Below are positions 53,425 to 63,877 of a DNA stretch of 64,000 bases, in pieces. The stretch covers positions 744,001 through 808,000 of the forward strand of contig BRXU01000031.1 of the NCBI GenBank assembly GCA_030267565.1, given 5' to 3'. Made by a program: the position numbers and the translations under genes. The notes under the pieces were generated by a model, which saw only the letters and a list, made by a program, of their open reading frames with translations, had not been told where the DNA came from and did no database searches. Source of the stretch: Pleodorina starrii. Its lineage: Eukaryota; Chlorophyta; Chlorophyceae; Chlamydomonadales; Volvocaceae. Each line of letters opens with the position of its first letter. Positions within the stretch are counted from its first letter, which is position 1.

Positions 53425-56400
53425 TTTTTGGGCGGGGCCCCAGCGCGAAGCGCCCAGGGGGGCCCCGCCCTGTAGCCGTAGCGCCTCTAGCGTAGCTAGA
53501 GAAGCGGAGGCCTTACCCCACTGAAATGGTGTCCGTCCGTCCGTCCGTCGCCGTAGCGCCTCTAGCGTAGCTAGAGAAGCGGAGGCCTTACCCCACTGGA
53601 ATGGTGTCCGTCCGTCCGTCCGTCCGTTGTAATACTTTTTTTTAAGCTTTTCGCTTTTCGTTTCGGCATTTCTCATACCGTATTGCATTCTGTATTGTAG
53701 GATATGCATCCGTACGCATGTTCAGCCATTTTTAAGTTTGTGCTAGTTTCCGCTGATCGCGGCCGAAGTCGCATCAGTGCCTCCGCGCGTAAAAATCATC
53801 GCAATCGTTATCAAAATTAATATCATGGAATTGTGACATGGCGGCGCGATGTGAATCGTATATACCGTCAAGTAGAATTCTTCGGCCCCGAAACCCCGAC
53901 GCGTAAAGTGTGTAAATTTGTTTTGCGTCGCGGAATGTACTGCTCGCCTAGTCGCCTTGCATAGCATTGCGTAGCGGATCGTAACGAAGCATAGCGGAGC
54001 GTATCGCGGAGCGTCGCGTAGTCCGCGATTAAAGTCGTGCGCGCCTGCAAGCGCTGCTGCTCGCTCACTCGCTCGCTCGCTCGCTCGCTCGCTCGCTCGC
54101 TCACTCGTGAAGTATAATTGCTCGGCTCCGAAACCCCGACGCGTAAAGTGCGTAAATTGTTTTTGCGTCGCGGGATGTGCTGCTCGCATATAGATATATC
54201 ATAAAAATCATTTATGTGCGATATCATAGCGTTAGACTTGTCAAAGTTAGTCGCCTTGCGATTTGCGAGGAAAATGCGATCGTGCACTCGCGCTACTTAG
54301 GATGCTGCATAGCATAGCGTAGCGTTGCATAGCGTTGCGTAGCGGATCGTAACGAAGCATAGCGGAGCGTATCGCGGAGCATAGCGTCGCGTCGTGTAGT
54401 CGGCGAATAAAGTCGTGCTCGCTCGCTCGCTCGCTCGGTTTCATCGCTTTAACGCAAGTCGACGATTACAGACGCGCACGCTCCGCTGCGCTCGGCTCAA
54501 AGATAGTCGCCGCTCGTCGCGGCTCGTCGCTGCTCGCGTCGTCGCCGCTCGTTATTCGTTGCCGCTCGCCGCCGCGTAGCGTAGCGTAGCATCGCGTCGC
54601 ATACTGTAGTGTAGTGCAGCGTGCACGATCGTAAATCGCACGTCACATTTCAACGTGCACGATTGAAGTCGCGCACGCGCCTTCCCGCGGAGCATAGTGT
54701 AGTGTAGCATCGTGTCGCGTCGCATCGTATTGCGTCGTGTCGCGTCGCATTCGTGTAGTGCAGCGCAGCATGCACGATCGCATTCGTGTAGTGTAGCGAA
54801 GTGTAGCGTAGCATAGCGGATCGTAATGGAGCATAGCGGAGCGTACTGTGGAGCATCACGGAGCATAGCATAGCGTCGTACGGTAGCATAGCGTTGCGTA
54901 GCGGATCGTAATGGAGCATAGCGGTGCGTACTGTGGAGCATCGCGTCACGTCGCGTCATGTAACGTAGTGTAGCGTCGCATCGCGTCGCGTCGCATCGCG
55001 TCGTGTCATGTCGCGTCGCGTCGTGTCGCATCACGTCACGTCGCGTCGCGTGGTGTCACGTCACGTCGCGTCGTGTCGCGTCACGTTTCGTCGTGTCGCG
55101 TCGCATCGCGTCGCGTCGTGTAGTGTGCAACATGCACAACATCGCGTCGTCGCGTCATGTAGCCTAGCGTAGCGTAGCGTAGCATAGCATTGCGTAGCGG
55201 ATCGTAATGGAGCGTAGCGGAGCGTAGCATCGCGTGGAGCATCGTGGACCGTAGCGTAGCATCGCGTCGCGTAGCGTCACGTCGCGTCGTGTCGTGTCGC
55301 GTCGCGTCGCGTCGCGTCCGCATCCGCAAGGGGCGCTACGGCAGCCCGCGGCCCAAAGGGCGCGCGCTTGTTGTAATACTTTTTTTAAGCTTTTCGCTTT
55401 TCGTTTCGGCATTTCTCATACCGTATTGCATTCTGTATTGCAGGATATGCATCCGTACGAATGTTCAGCCATTTTAAAGTTTGTGCTAGTTTCCGCTGAT
55501 CGCGGCCGAAGTCGCATCAGTGCCTCCGCGCGTAGAAATCATCGCAATCGTTATCAAAATTAATATCATGGAATTGTGACATCGCGGCGCGATGTGAATC
55601 GTATATATCGTCAAGTAGAATTCTTCGGCCCCGAAACCCCGACGCGTAAAGTGTGTAAATTTGTTTTGCGTCGCGGAATGTACTGCTCGCCTAGTCGCCT
55701 TGCATAGCATTGCGTAGCGGATCGTAACGAAGCATAGCGGAGCGTATCGCGGAGCGTCGCGTAGTCCGCGATTAAAGTCGTGCGCGCCTGCAAGCGCTGC
55801 TGCTCGCTCACTCGCTCGCTCGCTCGCTCGCTCGCTCGCTCGCTCACTCGTGAAGTATAATTGCTCGGCTCCGAAACCCCGACGCGTAAAGTGCGTAAAT
55901 TGTTTTTGCGTCGCGGGATGTGCTGCTCGCATATAGATATATCATAAAAATCATTTATGTGCGATATCATAGCGTTAGACTTGTCAAAGTTAGTCGCCTT
56001 GCGATTTGCGAGGAAAATGCGATCGTGCACTCGCGCTACTTAGGATGCTGCATAGCATAGCGTAGCGTTGCATAGCGTTGCGTAGCGGATCGTAACGAAG
56101 CATAGCGGAGCGTATCGCGGAGCATAGCGTCGCGTCGTGTAGTCGGCGAATAAAGTCGTGCTCGCTCGCTCGCTCGCTCGGTTTCATCGCTTTAACGCAA
56201 GTCGACGATTACAGACGCGCACGCTCCGCTGCGCTCGGCTCAAAGATAGTCGCCGCTCGTCGCGGCTCGTCGCTGCTCGCGTCGTCGCCGCTCGTTATTC
56301 GTTGCCGCTCGCCGCCGCGTAGCGTAGCGTAGCATCGCGTCGCATACTGTAGTGTAGTGCAGCGTGCACGATCGTAAATCGCACGTCACATTTCAACGTG

Positions 56401-58337
56401 CACGATTGAAGTCGCGCACGCGCCTTCCCGCGGAGCATAGTGTAGTGTAGCATCGTGTCGCATCGCGTCGCGTAATATCGCGTCGCGTCATGTTGCGTCG
56501 CGTCGCATCGTATTGCGTCGTGTCGCGTCGCATCGCGTAGTGCAGCGCAGCATGCACGATCGCATTGCAATTCTACACAACGCAACACGACGTCGTGTCG
56601 TCGCATCATGTAGCGAAGCGTAGCGTAGCATAGCGGATCGTAATGGAGCGTAGCGGAGCGTACTGTGGAGCATCGCGGAGCATAGCATAGCGTCGTACGG
56701 TAGCATAGCGTTGCGTAGCGGATCGTAATGGAGCATAGCGGTGCGTACTGTGGAGCATCGCGTCACATCGCGTCATGTAACGTAGTGTAGCGTCGCATCG
56801 CGTCGCGTCGCATCGCGTCGTGTCATGTCGCGTCGCGTCGTGTCGAATCACGTCACGTCGCGTCGCGTGGTGTCACGTCACGTCGCGTCGTGTCGCGTCA
56901 CGTTGCGTCGTGTCGCGTCGCATCGCGTCGCGTCGTGTAGTGTGCAGCATGCACGATCGCATTGCAATGCTACACAACGCAACACAACATCGCGTCGTCG
57001 CGTCATGTAGCCTAGCGTAGCGTAGCGTAGCATAGCATTGCGTAGCGGATCGTAATGGAGCGTAGCGGAGCGTAGCATCGCGTGGAGCATCGTGGACCGT
57101 AGCGTAGCATCGCGTCGCGTAGCGTCACGTCGCGTCGTGTCGTGTCGCGTCGCGTCGCGTCGCGTCCGCATCCGCAAGGGGCGCTACGGCAGCCCGCGGC
57201 CCAAAGGGCGCGCGCTTGTAGGATTGCCCATGTCCGTGTCTGGGTTCTGGGATCTGGGATGGAAGTAATTGGACAAGTGCAGACTTTCGGCCAACGGAAA
57301 GGCTGCATAAGTAAAAGATTACATTCTTTATTGCACGGTAAATTTATTATTGGAACCCAACATCGCATGAGTACAAACCAGTTTGGCAGTCTCCATGGAC
57401 CGAGGCCGAGGTCAAACCAACACCTCTCGGCCTATAATTAATTCCAGAAGATTCATCGTTCCTTAAAGTGGAATTCTGACATGACGGCGTGAAATGAATC
57501 TTCGTTTCGGCAAGCAACCAACTATGTTTGCATTGCGAACATTCTTCCCGCGACCACACCACAGCAGCTCTGCTAGCCGGTCCGATCGTCTTGACGCATA
57601 TTACTATTACAAAGGTTGCAAGGAGCAAACCATGAGGGGCAAACTGTTGGTTGTTGGACGCCAAGCCGCCAATGCACGCACGATGCGGCGGCGCTCTTCT
57701 GCGGGCCGCCCGACAAGTCCAGTCGGCAACCTAGGGGACTTCTACAGTCCTGTCCTAATGTTAAAGTTGTCAAGCCTGCTCTACGATACGGTGGATACCT
57801 CGGTAGCGAAGCCTGTGCACTCTCGTCGGTAACTGCACGTCGTCGCGACCCTCGCAAACAGTTCCGCTGTCCTTCTATTGGCAAGTCAGCCTGCGTGATA
57901 TGTGAATGATACACTCCACGTCTACTGTCATGTTACTTAAGCCAATGCGCTCGCGGGAAGAGTTGCACAGTGCCGAGACGGAGCGCGATGCTGAACATGG
58001 GTGGATTGCTCAAGCCGCAGGCATTTCGGATATAAAGCTCTGGCTGTCTATCAGCAGGACTTTCAGGACACTCTCACACTTGACGCCCTCGCCGCTCGCT
58101 TTGGAAATGATGCCGTATTTCGATCCATGCGCTCATGCACCCGGCGGGATGACGTGATTCGCGCGGCGCCGGCAGGCCTTGCTGACGACTCCGCAAGCAG
58201 GCATTTCGGGGATAAAGCTCTGGCTATATATCAGCAGGACTGTCCACACTTTCGCCTTCGCACTCAACTTAACCCGTACGGATTGAACGGGGCCCCGCCC
58301 TTTTTCCGGCTTCAAGGAAGCCGACACCAACCCCTTG
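53425..58337 (+). mobile_element. GC-hairpin element, copy 5, split by a satellite insertion
   Basis: The left hairpin end lies at 53425-53475 and the remainder (starting GGATTGCCCATGTCC) at 57222-58337. The interruption is the 3.7-kb satellite block. The element is itself nested in MITE halves. Confidence 0.72.
53476..57216. repeat. 3.7-kb satellite block with 1.74/1.85-kb tandem duplication
   Basis: It is flanked by TGTAG on both sides (53471-53475 and 57217-57221). It contains two tandem 75-bp units beginning CCGTAGCGCC (53476-53626), then a long unit twice (53626-55368 and 55369-57218). The units are near-identical for over 1.1 kb and differ mainly by a roughly 105-bp segment. Inside are (GCTC)n runs and long GCGTC/TAGCG pentamer-like tracts. 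The right end read on the minus strand also contains CCGTAGCGCC, so the block has short imperfect inverted ends. Confidence 0.85.
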
Positions 58338-58488
58338 TCGTTCCCGGCTGAAGACGGCCCCGGGAGATATCTTGCCCACCTGTGAGGCCGGATTATCTAA
58401 ACCTTCATTTCTTGCACGGCAAACATTATCTTCAGCTTTCCAAACTTTTCTCTCTATTATATATTCATTTCTTAAGGTAGCCACCCTG
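58338..58488. mobile_element. hAT-type MITE, right half of a chimeric copy
   Basis: It resumes with CCCGGCTGA and ends CCACCCTG at 58488. The outer flank is GCCCTGCA, which does not match the left half. Confidence 0.7.
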
Positions 58489-59403
58489 GCCCTGCATGAC
58501 TCCATCTTCATGTCCCCGGCTTAAGTATATCCCTGCCATGCAGCAGGGCCCAGCTGCGTGCGTGGGAAGCGCAGGGGTATTCAGGGTACGTACGGCCTCG
58601 AACAGAAGGCCTCGAACAGGAGGCCTCGAACATAACGGCCTCGAGCAGCCAGCAGGCCTCGCCGTAGCCACCTTACCAATCTGATGACGATGTCAATAAG
58701 CGGCCTACCTAAAGTAGAATTCCGTGAATGAGGCTGGTGGAGCGAAGAACGGTTTAATATTTTGGCTATGTTTGCGGCGTTGTGAAAGCCAGTCTAACGC
58801 AAAGCCAGTCTAACGCAATCAATTTTCTGCTTTTATGATGCATGGGGAGGAATTCCACCGACGGGGAGGAATTTCATCGTCTGTAAAATAGAGACCTTCC
58901 TAAAGACGATCTATTTGGGAAAATACACTGGTCGTCTACAGGCTAGTCTATTAGACGACGATAGACGAGCCTAAATAGACGATCCAAGACGATCGTCTGT
59001 TGATCGTCTGTGGGTCGTCTATAGTACGGGTCGTCTATAGGTGATGTATACACGATCGTCTAGTGATCGTCTGTGCGTTCATCTAAAGACGCTCGCCTAA
59101 AGGCTATCGACTATAAACACGTCTATAGAGTCGCAATAGATGGTCTATTCATCAAAGCCGAGAACTTTTACCCGTCCTGCCGGTTACATTGCCGAGGCAT
59201 TTTCAGTCTTCTTGACATCGTCCACCTCAGCCCTCAACACCGCGTGTCCATCCTCGGGCAGTGCCCCCCAGGTCCCCTGCAATTCAATTTCCTTCTACCT
59301 CTCATTCACCACGCACCGCAAGCGAACTCCACCCTGGCTGGTGTGTCCCCTTCACTTCATAAACCACAGCCGTACATAGCCTTCCTTAAATCCTCGCTCC
59401 ACC

Positions 59404-60010
59404 TCAGCCCTCAACACTGCGCGCCCGCCCCGCCTCCCAGTTATCCAGCCATTCCTTTTCCTTCTCCTTCTCAATGACCACTGCGAGCTCCGACCTGGCT
59501 GCAGCTGGTTTGACCCCTTTCAATCGCCGGACCTGCATCCGCTCCCATTCCTCCTCCTTGACCACAGGCAAGACATCTAGCGGTGGCGGCCCAACGAGGT
59601 CATTCAGCACAAACTTGGCCACCGCGTCCTCCTCTGTGGTGTCCTTTGTCGCAGCGGAGCCCCGTTTGCCCCCCACATGCCGCGGAATCCGCACTATGCA
59701 AACCCTTGCAATGACACTCTCCAGCGTGATGCAGTCAAACGATGCTTCTGGCGCACCCTTCTCCCTGCATGCATATGTAGGGATTTGTTTTGGGAGCACA
59801 ACGAAGAAGTGAGAGAGGCTCCATCACACACACTGACCAGTGCTAGTAATCAAAGCTGCTGCCACACGGTGGGCCACCAACGTACCTGTGCCACTGAAGC
59901 GGCCGCAGGTTCAGGTCACGGTTCCACTCTTCCGCCGGGGCGTCGAACCATCGGATGTACACGACGTCCACACGCCCCCCCTCGTAGGCCACGCTCAGCA
60001 GAAGAACGAC
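59404..60010 (-). CDS. Transposase-like C-terminal fragment, two exons (possible KDZ type)
   Basis: Exon 59886-60010 reads VVLLLSVAYEGGRVDVVYI, then RWFDAP and NLRPLQWHR, and splices in phase 2 (GTACGT donor, TGCAG acceptor) into 59404-59764. The second exon continues EKGAPEASFDCITLESVIA and RVCIVRIPRH and ends after a Lys/Glu-rich stretch. The order (R-W-[FY] strand, then a YDVIxLxSIL-like element followed by V-I-hydrophobic) recalls C-termini of Kyakuja/Zisupton-type transposases. That is recognition by pattern only. Upstream exons were not found. Confidence 0.45.
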
Positions 60011-60307
60011 CTGCCCAGTGGTACAGCCGCAACGAGGTCAGCACTTGGACAGCTAGCCGCACTGTATGGCACGCCGGCATTGCCAAGAACCATTGAACAA
60101 AAAACACCCCATCCCTCACCCACACATACTTGCAAAGCCGCCCATAACCCCCATACCCCCCGCCCAAACCCTAAAACCCTTGCTTACCCGCCCATACCAG
60201 ACCGCACTTGCGCGCCCCGAACAGGGTTTTGCATGTTTGGTCGGTAGGGGTACAGTAGTACGTCATGTGCTACTAGTACGGTCGTTCCTTGAGGCGGGTG
60301 TCGGTCA

Positions 60308-60328
60308 CACTACACTGCCAGTGTAGTG
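60308..60328. repeat. Short near-perfect palindrome
   Basis: 10-bp arms CACTACACTG/CAGTGTAGTG with a 1-nt spacer, inside the TAGACGA transposon. Confidence 0.7.
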
Positions 60329-60374
60329 ACGGATTCCCGTGAGGGGCACCTTGATGCTTCTTTTGTGGTTGAAA

Positions 60375-60403
60375 CTAGATTTCAGACTTCGTCTGAAATC
60401 TAG
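60375..60403. repeat. Short stem-loop
   Basis: 13-bp perfect arms CTAGATTTCAGAC/GTCTGAAATCTAG with a TTC loop, 47 bp from the previous palindrome. Confidence 0.75.
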
Positions 60404-61195
60404 ACCTATGTAACAACTGGAGGATTTGAGTCAAGGTATCCCTGTCATCACCTGTCATGGTATATACCGTCGTCTATAGCCAGTCAGTATAGCGGTCGGT
60501 ATAGTCGGTATAGCCTACGTCACCTATAGACCATCACCTGTGTAGCCGTGCTGAGCCCAAATTGTTTGGAGGCAATCTCATACCAACGACACTGATGTAT
60601 AACACGACTATGGCCATTATACTGCTACATAAAAAAGAGATCTTCCCTATATGAACGTTTATCGTCTATGCTCGTATATACACCATCGTCTATACCCAAT
60701 GACAATAGACGAGTGTCTATACATCGGGTACCTATAGACGACCTTTCCTAGTTTTGGTCTAAAAGACGACCGGGGTGACTATAGACCAGTCGAAAAAATA
60801 CAGACGATCCCCCGCGTTACTAGCATCACGACAGTGCATTTTGACGGCCCCATTCCATGATGATGTATTCTAAACAATGACATCTATCGGGCAAAGACCC
60901 TTGTGTATGTGTTGTAAGGGGGCCTGGCGGCCGGGTAGCTTCCAGCGGGCTTCGTTCCCCATGTCCATGTGTTGTTGGTGTACGTACACGCACGGGGATG
61001 ATGAGTCCTAATAATAAGGCCCGACTAGCAAACTCCGAAATGTTCCTGGCAGGGAAAGTTCGGTTCCATCCCTCGCGCGCACAACATTCGGAGTGTTATT
61101 AGGCAGCAAAATCGAAAGTATATGTCCAAAGATAGACATCTCTATTCATTAGATAGACTTGCGATATATATAGCTCATATATATAGCTCACTCAC

Positions 61196-61322
61196 CTCAT
61201 CGCGTTGAGTTCCGTGATGGGCGAGAAGATGCACTTCTCCAGTGCAACGCTACGCAGCGCCAGGTTGGGGTTGAGGCTGGACACGTTGCGGCTCACGAGC
61301 GCCCGGCCCACTCCACAGGGAG
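61196..61322 (-). CDS. Gene 2 exon H3
   Basis: This exon spans 127 nt and is protein-identical to H1. The following intron (52913-61195) is about 8.3 kb and consists almost wholly of mobile elements and satellite. Confidence 0.72.
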
Positions 61323-61910
61323 CTGTTCACGCAGATGGAGAGGGCGCATGCGTGTGTGTGTGCGTAATCATCAGTCATCAGGCTTGCTCAAGTACGGTTA
61401 GTTGAAGCCGTACGTTGTGGTGCATCGATGGTGATAGGCAAGGTCGTTGCACAGCAGCCGGAATCACTCTTCACCGGAAAACAGTAAGCAAACAAGCACG
61501 TGCCAGAAGCTGCTGGGATTGGGCTATGCGAGCGAGCGAGCGAGCGAGCCAGACATGACGACGGTGCGCGCACGCGGCCAGGCTCTAGAAACATGGCTAG
61601 GTTGCACATGCAGGCATACGTGCCTGGTCCCCTGCAAAGCTGCAGCCCAATCAACTACTTCAAAAAACGTTGAATCGCTTGGCGTAATGTTACATTGCAC
61701 GCCGGACTAGTAACTATATATGTATGTCGTGCTCTGTGTGCTTTTGTGTTGGTTGTTGCGTGCGCGGCCGCGCTTCCAAGTCAGGGTAGAACACGCACAC
61801 GTACGCCATCGACAGTGCCACCTGCCTTTTAAGCAGCAGCAGACCGGCATACATGCTCTGACGCAGCAGCAGCTTCCGTCCAACCAGCAAGCACGCCCTC
61901 GACCACTTAC

Positions 61911-62050
61911 ATAATAACTGTTGGTAATAGGTTAATTCATAGGGGCCTCCCTTGTCTGACACCCCCAGCTCCGCTTCTGGAAAACCTTCGAGTGTCAAGT
62001 TGTACGGTCTGTCGTCCTTCATGTTGCAGACCCACGTTGTGTAGTTAAAC
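61911..62050 (-). CDS. Gene 2 exon G3
   Basis: This exon spans 140 nt, open. It has FNYTTWVCNMKDDRPYNLT, followed by EGFPEAELGVSDKGGPYEL and a Tyr/Gln end. It retains two sequons, like G1. Confidence 0.7.
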
Positions 62051-62386
62051 CTAAGAAGGACACATGCGGTGAGCCGCAAACTAATGAAGGGCGCAGATAG
62101 ATAGACAGATCCAAAGCTTTAAATTGAGTCAGTACGTACTAGCTATTGCATGTTCCTCCAACTACCATCTTGAGCCTGCCTTTGGTATGTAGGCGCGCCT
62201 TCGGCCCCTCTCGGCCACGCACCTATCTACGCGTATGGCTGCGATGTGCGTTCCGCGATTTATATACATCTAGTGCCTAGCTATATAAATCCATGCAAGT
62301 ATCCAGCAGCGAAAACCCAAAATATTTCAAACAATGGTTATGTGTCACATTTAGCCCTGAACTGCCCCCCCCCCCATGCATCTTAC

Positions 62387-62476
62387 AGATCATAAATCGT
62401 GCCGTTCGCTCCCCTCCGGTCAGGATTGACGGCCAGCAGCTCGTGCTCGGCTCGGAAGGCCACGTCCTCGAAGTAG
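62387..62476 (-). CDS. Gene 2 exon F3
   Basis: This exon spans 90 nt, open, with a CCACAG acceptor and GTAAGATG donor. The intron upstream on the minus strand carries the TRIM element at 62558-62811. Confidence 0.72.
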
Positions 62477-62557
62477 CTGTGGATGGGCGGGATTTGCAGC
62501 AGGCAGATGTGCGAACGATGGCTGTGGAGATAGAACTGTACCTGCAATAAGTGCGTG

Positions 62558-62606
62558 TGTAAGCCTGGCTCCTGAGCATCCGCGGGATAAGCCTTTACTG
62601 CTTACA
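62558..62606 (+). repeat. TRIM left LTR
   Basis: 49 bp, identical to 62763-62811, TG...CA termini. Confidence 0.88.
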
Positions 62607-62762
62607 ATTGGTATCGAGACCTACCTATGCCGTACGACCTCGTTCCCGGGAGGTCGCCGGTTCGATCCCTGGTCAAAGCGCTGGCTATCGGGTAAAACCC
62701 TTGCGAGGGTGGGGAGGCCCCATGCATGGACGCCGAGGACGGCTCACTCTAAGGGGGGGGAG

Positions 62763-62811
62763 TGTAAGCCTGGCTCCTGAGCATCCGCGGGATAAGCCTT
62801 TACTGCTTACA
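62763..62811 (+). repeat. TRIM right LTR
   Basis: 49 bp, identical to the left LTR; preceded by the polypurine tract. Confidence 0.88.
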
Positions 62812-63180
62812 GCGTGTGCTTGCTTGTACGCCAGCAGCAGGCCCCTGAGCATCCGCCGGGGGGTGGGATATGCCTATCCACACGCTGCCAATGCAAGCAT
62901 ATATATTTTGCATCCTCCAGTCTAATGGCGTCTATAATAACGGGCCTCTACATACGTCATAGTCTCAAAGATCCATCCTAGCAATGCCAGCGGCGGTGCG
63001 TGCACCCCCTGTGCTGTACAGCCACCCTATCCGCTTACTTCAAACATATCATCACGTACGTTAGTTGCAGGTTATAGACGACAAGCACTTAAGCCCCGAG
63101 ATACGACGAAGGCAAACCCGCCCTAAGATATTCTCTCGCCTTCGTCATCTGGCGTATTACGTATGTACGTATGTACTCAC

Positions 63181-63285
63181 ATTTCTTCCAGCGGCAGGCA
63201 CACCAGGTCGTCCACTAGACTGAACTCGGGGGGTTGTGTGATGTTGACGGAGGGGTGGTGCCACGCGGGCGTGTGGCGGAGCGAT
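63181..63285 (-). CDS. Gene 2 exon E3
   Basis: This exon spans 105 nt, open, and is protein-identical to E1. The D3-E3 intron is only 361 bp, against 1.4-1.8 kb in gene 1, where mobile elements have expanded it. Confidence 0.72.
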
Positions 63286-63646
63286 CTGCGAGCGCATGCC
63301 ATGCAGGTGCACCGAGCGAGCGAGGTAGGTGGTCCGTTGGGGGAACGAACAGGGAGCAAGCCTTACTTTAATTTGAGGTACGTGCACACGTACAGCTTGC
63401 ACGCACAACATACACATATGGGATGGCGATGGATGCAGCCGACGAAACATACGTGGTTGCAGCAGCAGCAGTACTGGATGGTACGTATTGCGACCATTGT
63501 TCGTCGCTACGCACGCACTTTAAGTTAGGCCAAGTTCCTACTTATCAACTACTGGAGCTATGGAGCACGCTGGCTATGATATCGCGTGTGTCTTTTCTCC
63601 ACGTGCCGCCGCAATTGTTCCGCACGCACTACATACACGCACTCAC

Positions 63647-63877
63647 ATTCGATATACGATGTTCCTCCTGGCTTGCTTCCGGGTGACGGCCTTGCCCTGG
63701 AGGATGCGAGCAGCCGTCGTGCTCCGGTACTGTGTGCCAGTAATGTTGTAGAGGGGGGTTATCTTGGCCCGCTTGCATGCCACTGCCAGGTGCGGGTCAT
63801 TTGCGCCGCCGGGCGGGAAGGCCCTCCGGGCGGCGTAGATGTGGAAGTCGCACACGCTGGGGCGCTGCCCGTTGCCC
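63647..63877 (-). CDS. Gene 2 exon D3
   Basis: This exon spans 231 nt, open, with normal splice sites. It differs from D1 at RPSVCDFHIY and RRAFPPGGAND. It is the most 5' gene 2 exon in the window; the preceding exon C must lie beyond 64000. Confidence 0.72.

Larger units (their letters stand above)
58860..60830. mobile_element. DNA transposon with TAGACGA subterminal clusters
   Basis: Dense TAGACGA/TCGTCTA motifs cluster at 58875-59125 and again at 60455-60815, bracketing a 1.3-kb centre with a transposase-like gene end. Such clusters are typical transposase-binding regions. I could not define exact termini or a target duplication. Confidence 0.55.
62558..62811 (+). mobile_element. TRIM-type miniature LTR retrotransposon, 254 bp
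   Basis: Identical 49-bp LTRs (62558-62606 and 62763-62811) start TGTAAG and end CTTACA. There is a 5-bp target duplication GCGTG (62553-62557 and 62812-62816). A primer-binding-site-like TGGTATCGAGACC lies 2 bp after the left LTR (62609-62621; plant elements commonly use TGGTATCAGAGC, matching initiator tRNA-Met). A polypurine tract AAGGGGGGGGAG lies directly before the right LTR. The equivalent gene 1 intron (near 18498) has the empty site. It has no coding capacity, so it depends on an autonomous partner. Confidence 0.88.
26300..63877 (-). pseudogene. Gene 2: damaged head-to-tail paralogue of gene 1 with membrane-spanning 3' end
   Basis: Seen: exons D3-C3 (63877-47190), then H4-K4 (31908-29774), then three 3' exons T1-T3 (27859-26300) ending in a stop, all on the minus strand, plus an inverted D-E-F block at 33013-36510 on the plus strand. 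The 5' end lies beyond 64000. Lesions: a SINE in rod exon L3, an exon K3 that is 4 nt longer than K1 and shifts frame, loss of the GT donor of C3 (GTGAGT is now AAGAGT) with an in-frame TGA, and no D, E, F or G in the sense orientation between C3 and H4. A 6.1-kb transposon and a LINE fill that gap. Inferred: the full-length product is no longer made. The 3' part may still be transcribed, and misassembly or haplotype collapse could explain some of the rearrangement. Confidence 0.62.

Noticed and set aside
54552..57177. Arg/Asp/Ala/Thr-rich and Ser/Arg-rich repeats read as proteins
   Set aside because: They are translations of GCGTC/TAGCG pentamer satellite and (GCTC)n runs, present in all frames.
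62477..62550. Longer exon F3 starting with an upstream acceptor (frame HICLLQIPPIH)
   Set aside because: The same frame has a TAA in gene 1 copy F1, and phase with exon E does not fit.
62640..62680. tRNA-like B box GGTTCGATCCC as a tRNA gene
   Set aside because: It lies inside the TRIM. No acceptor stem or anticodon arm can be formed.
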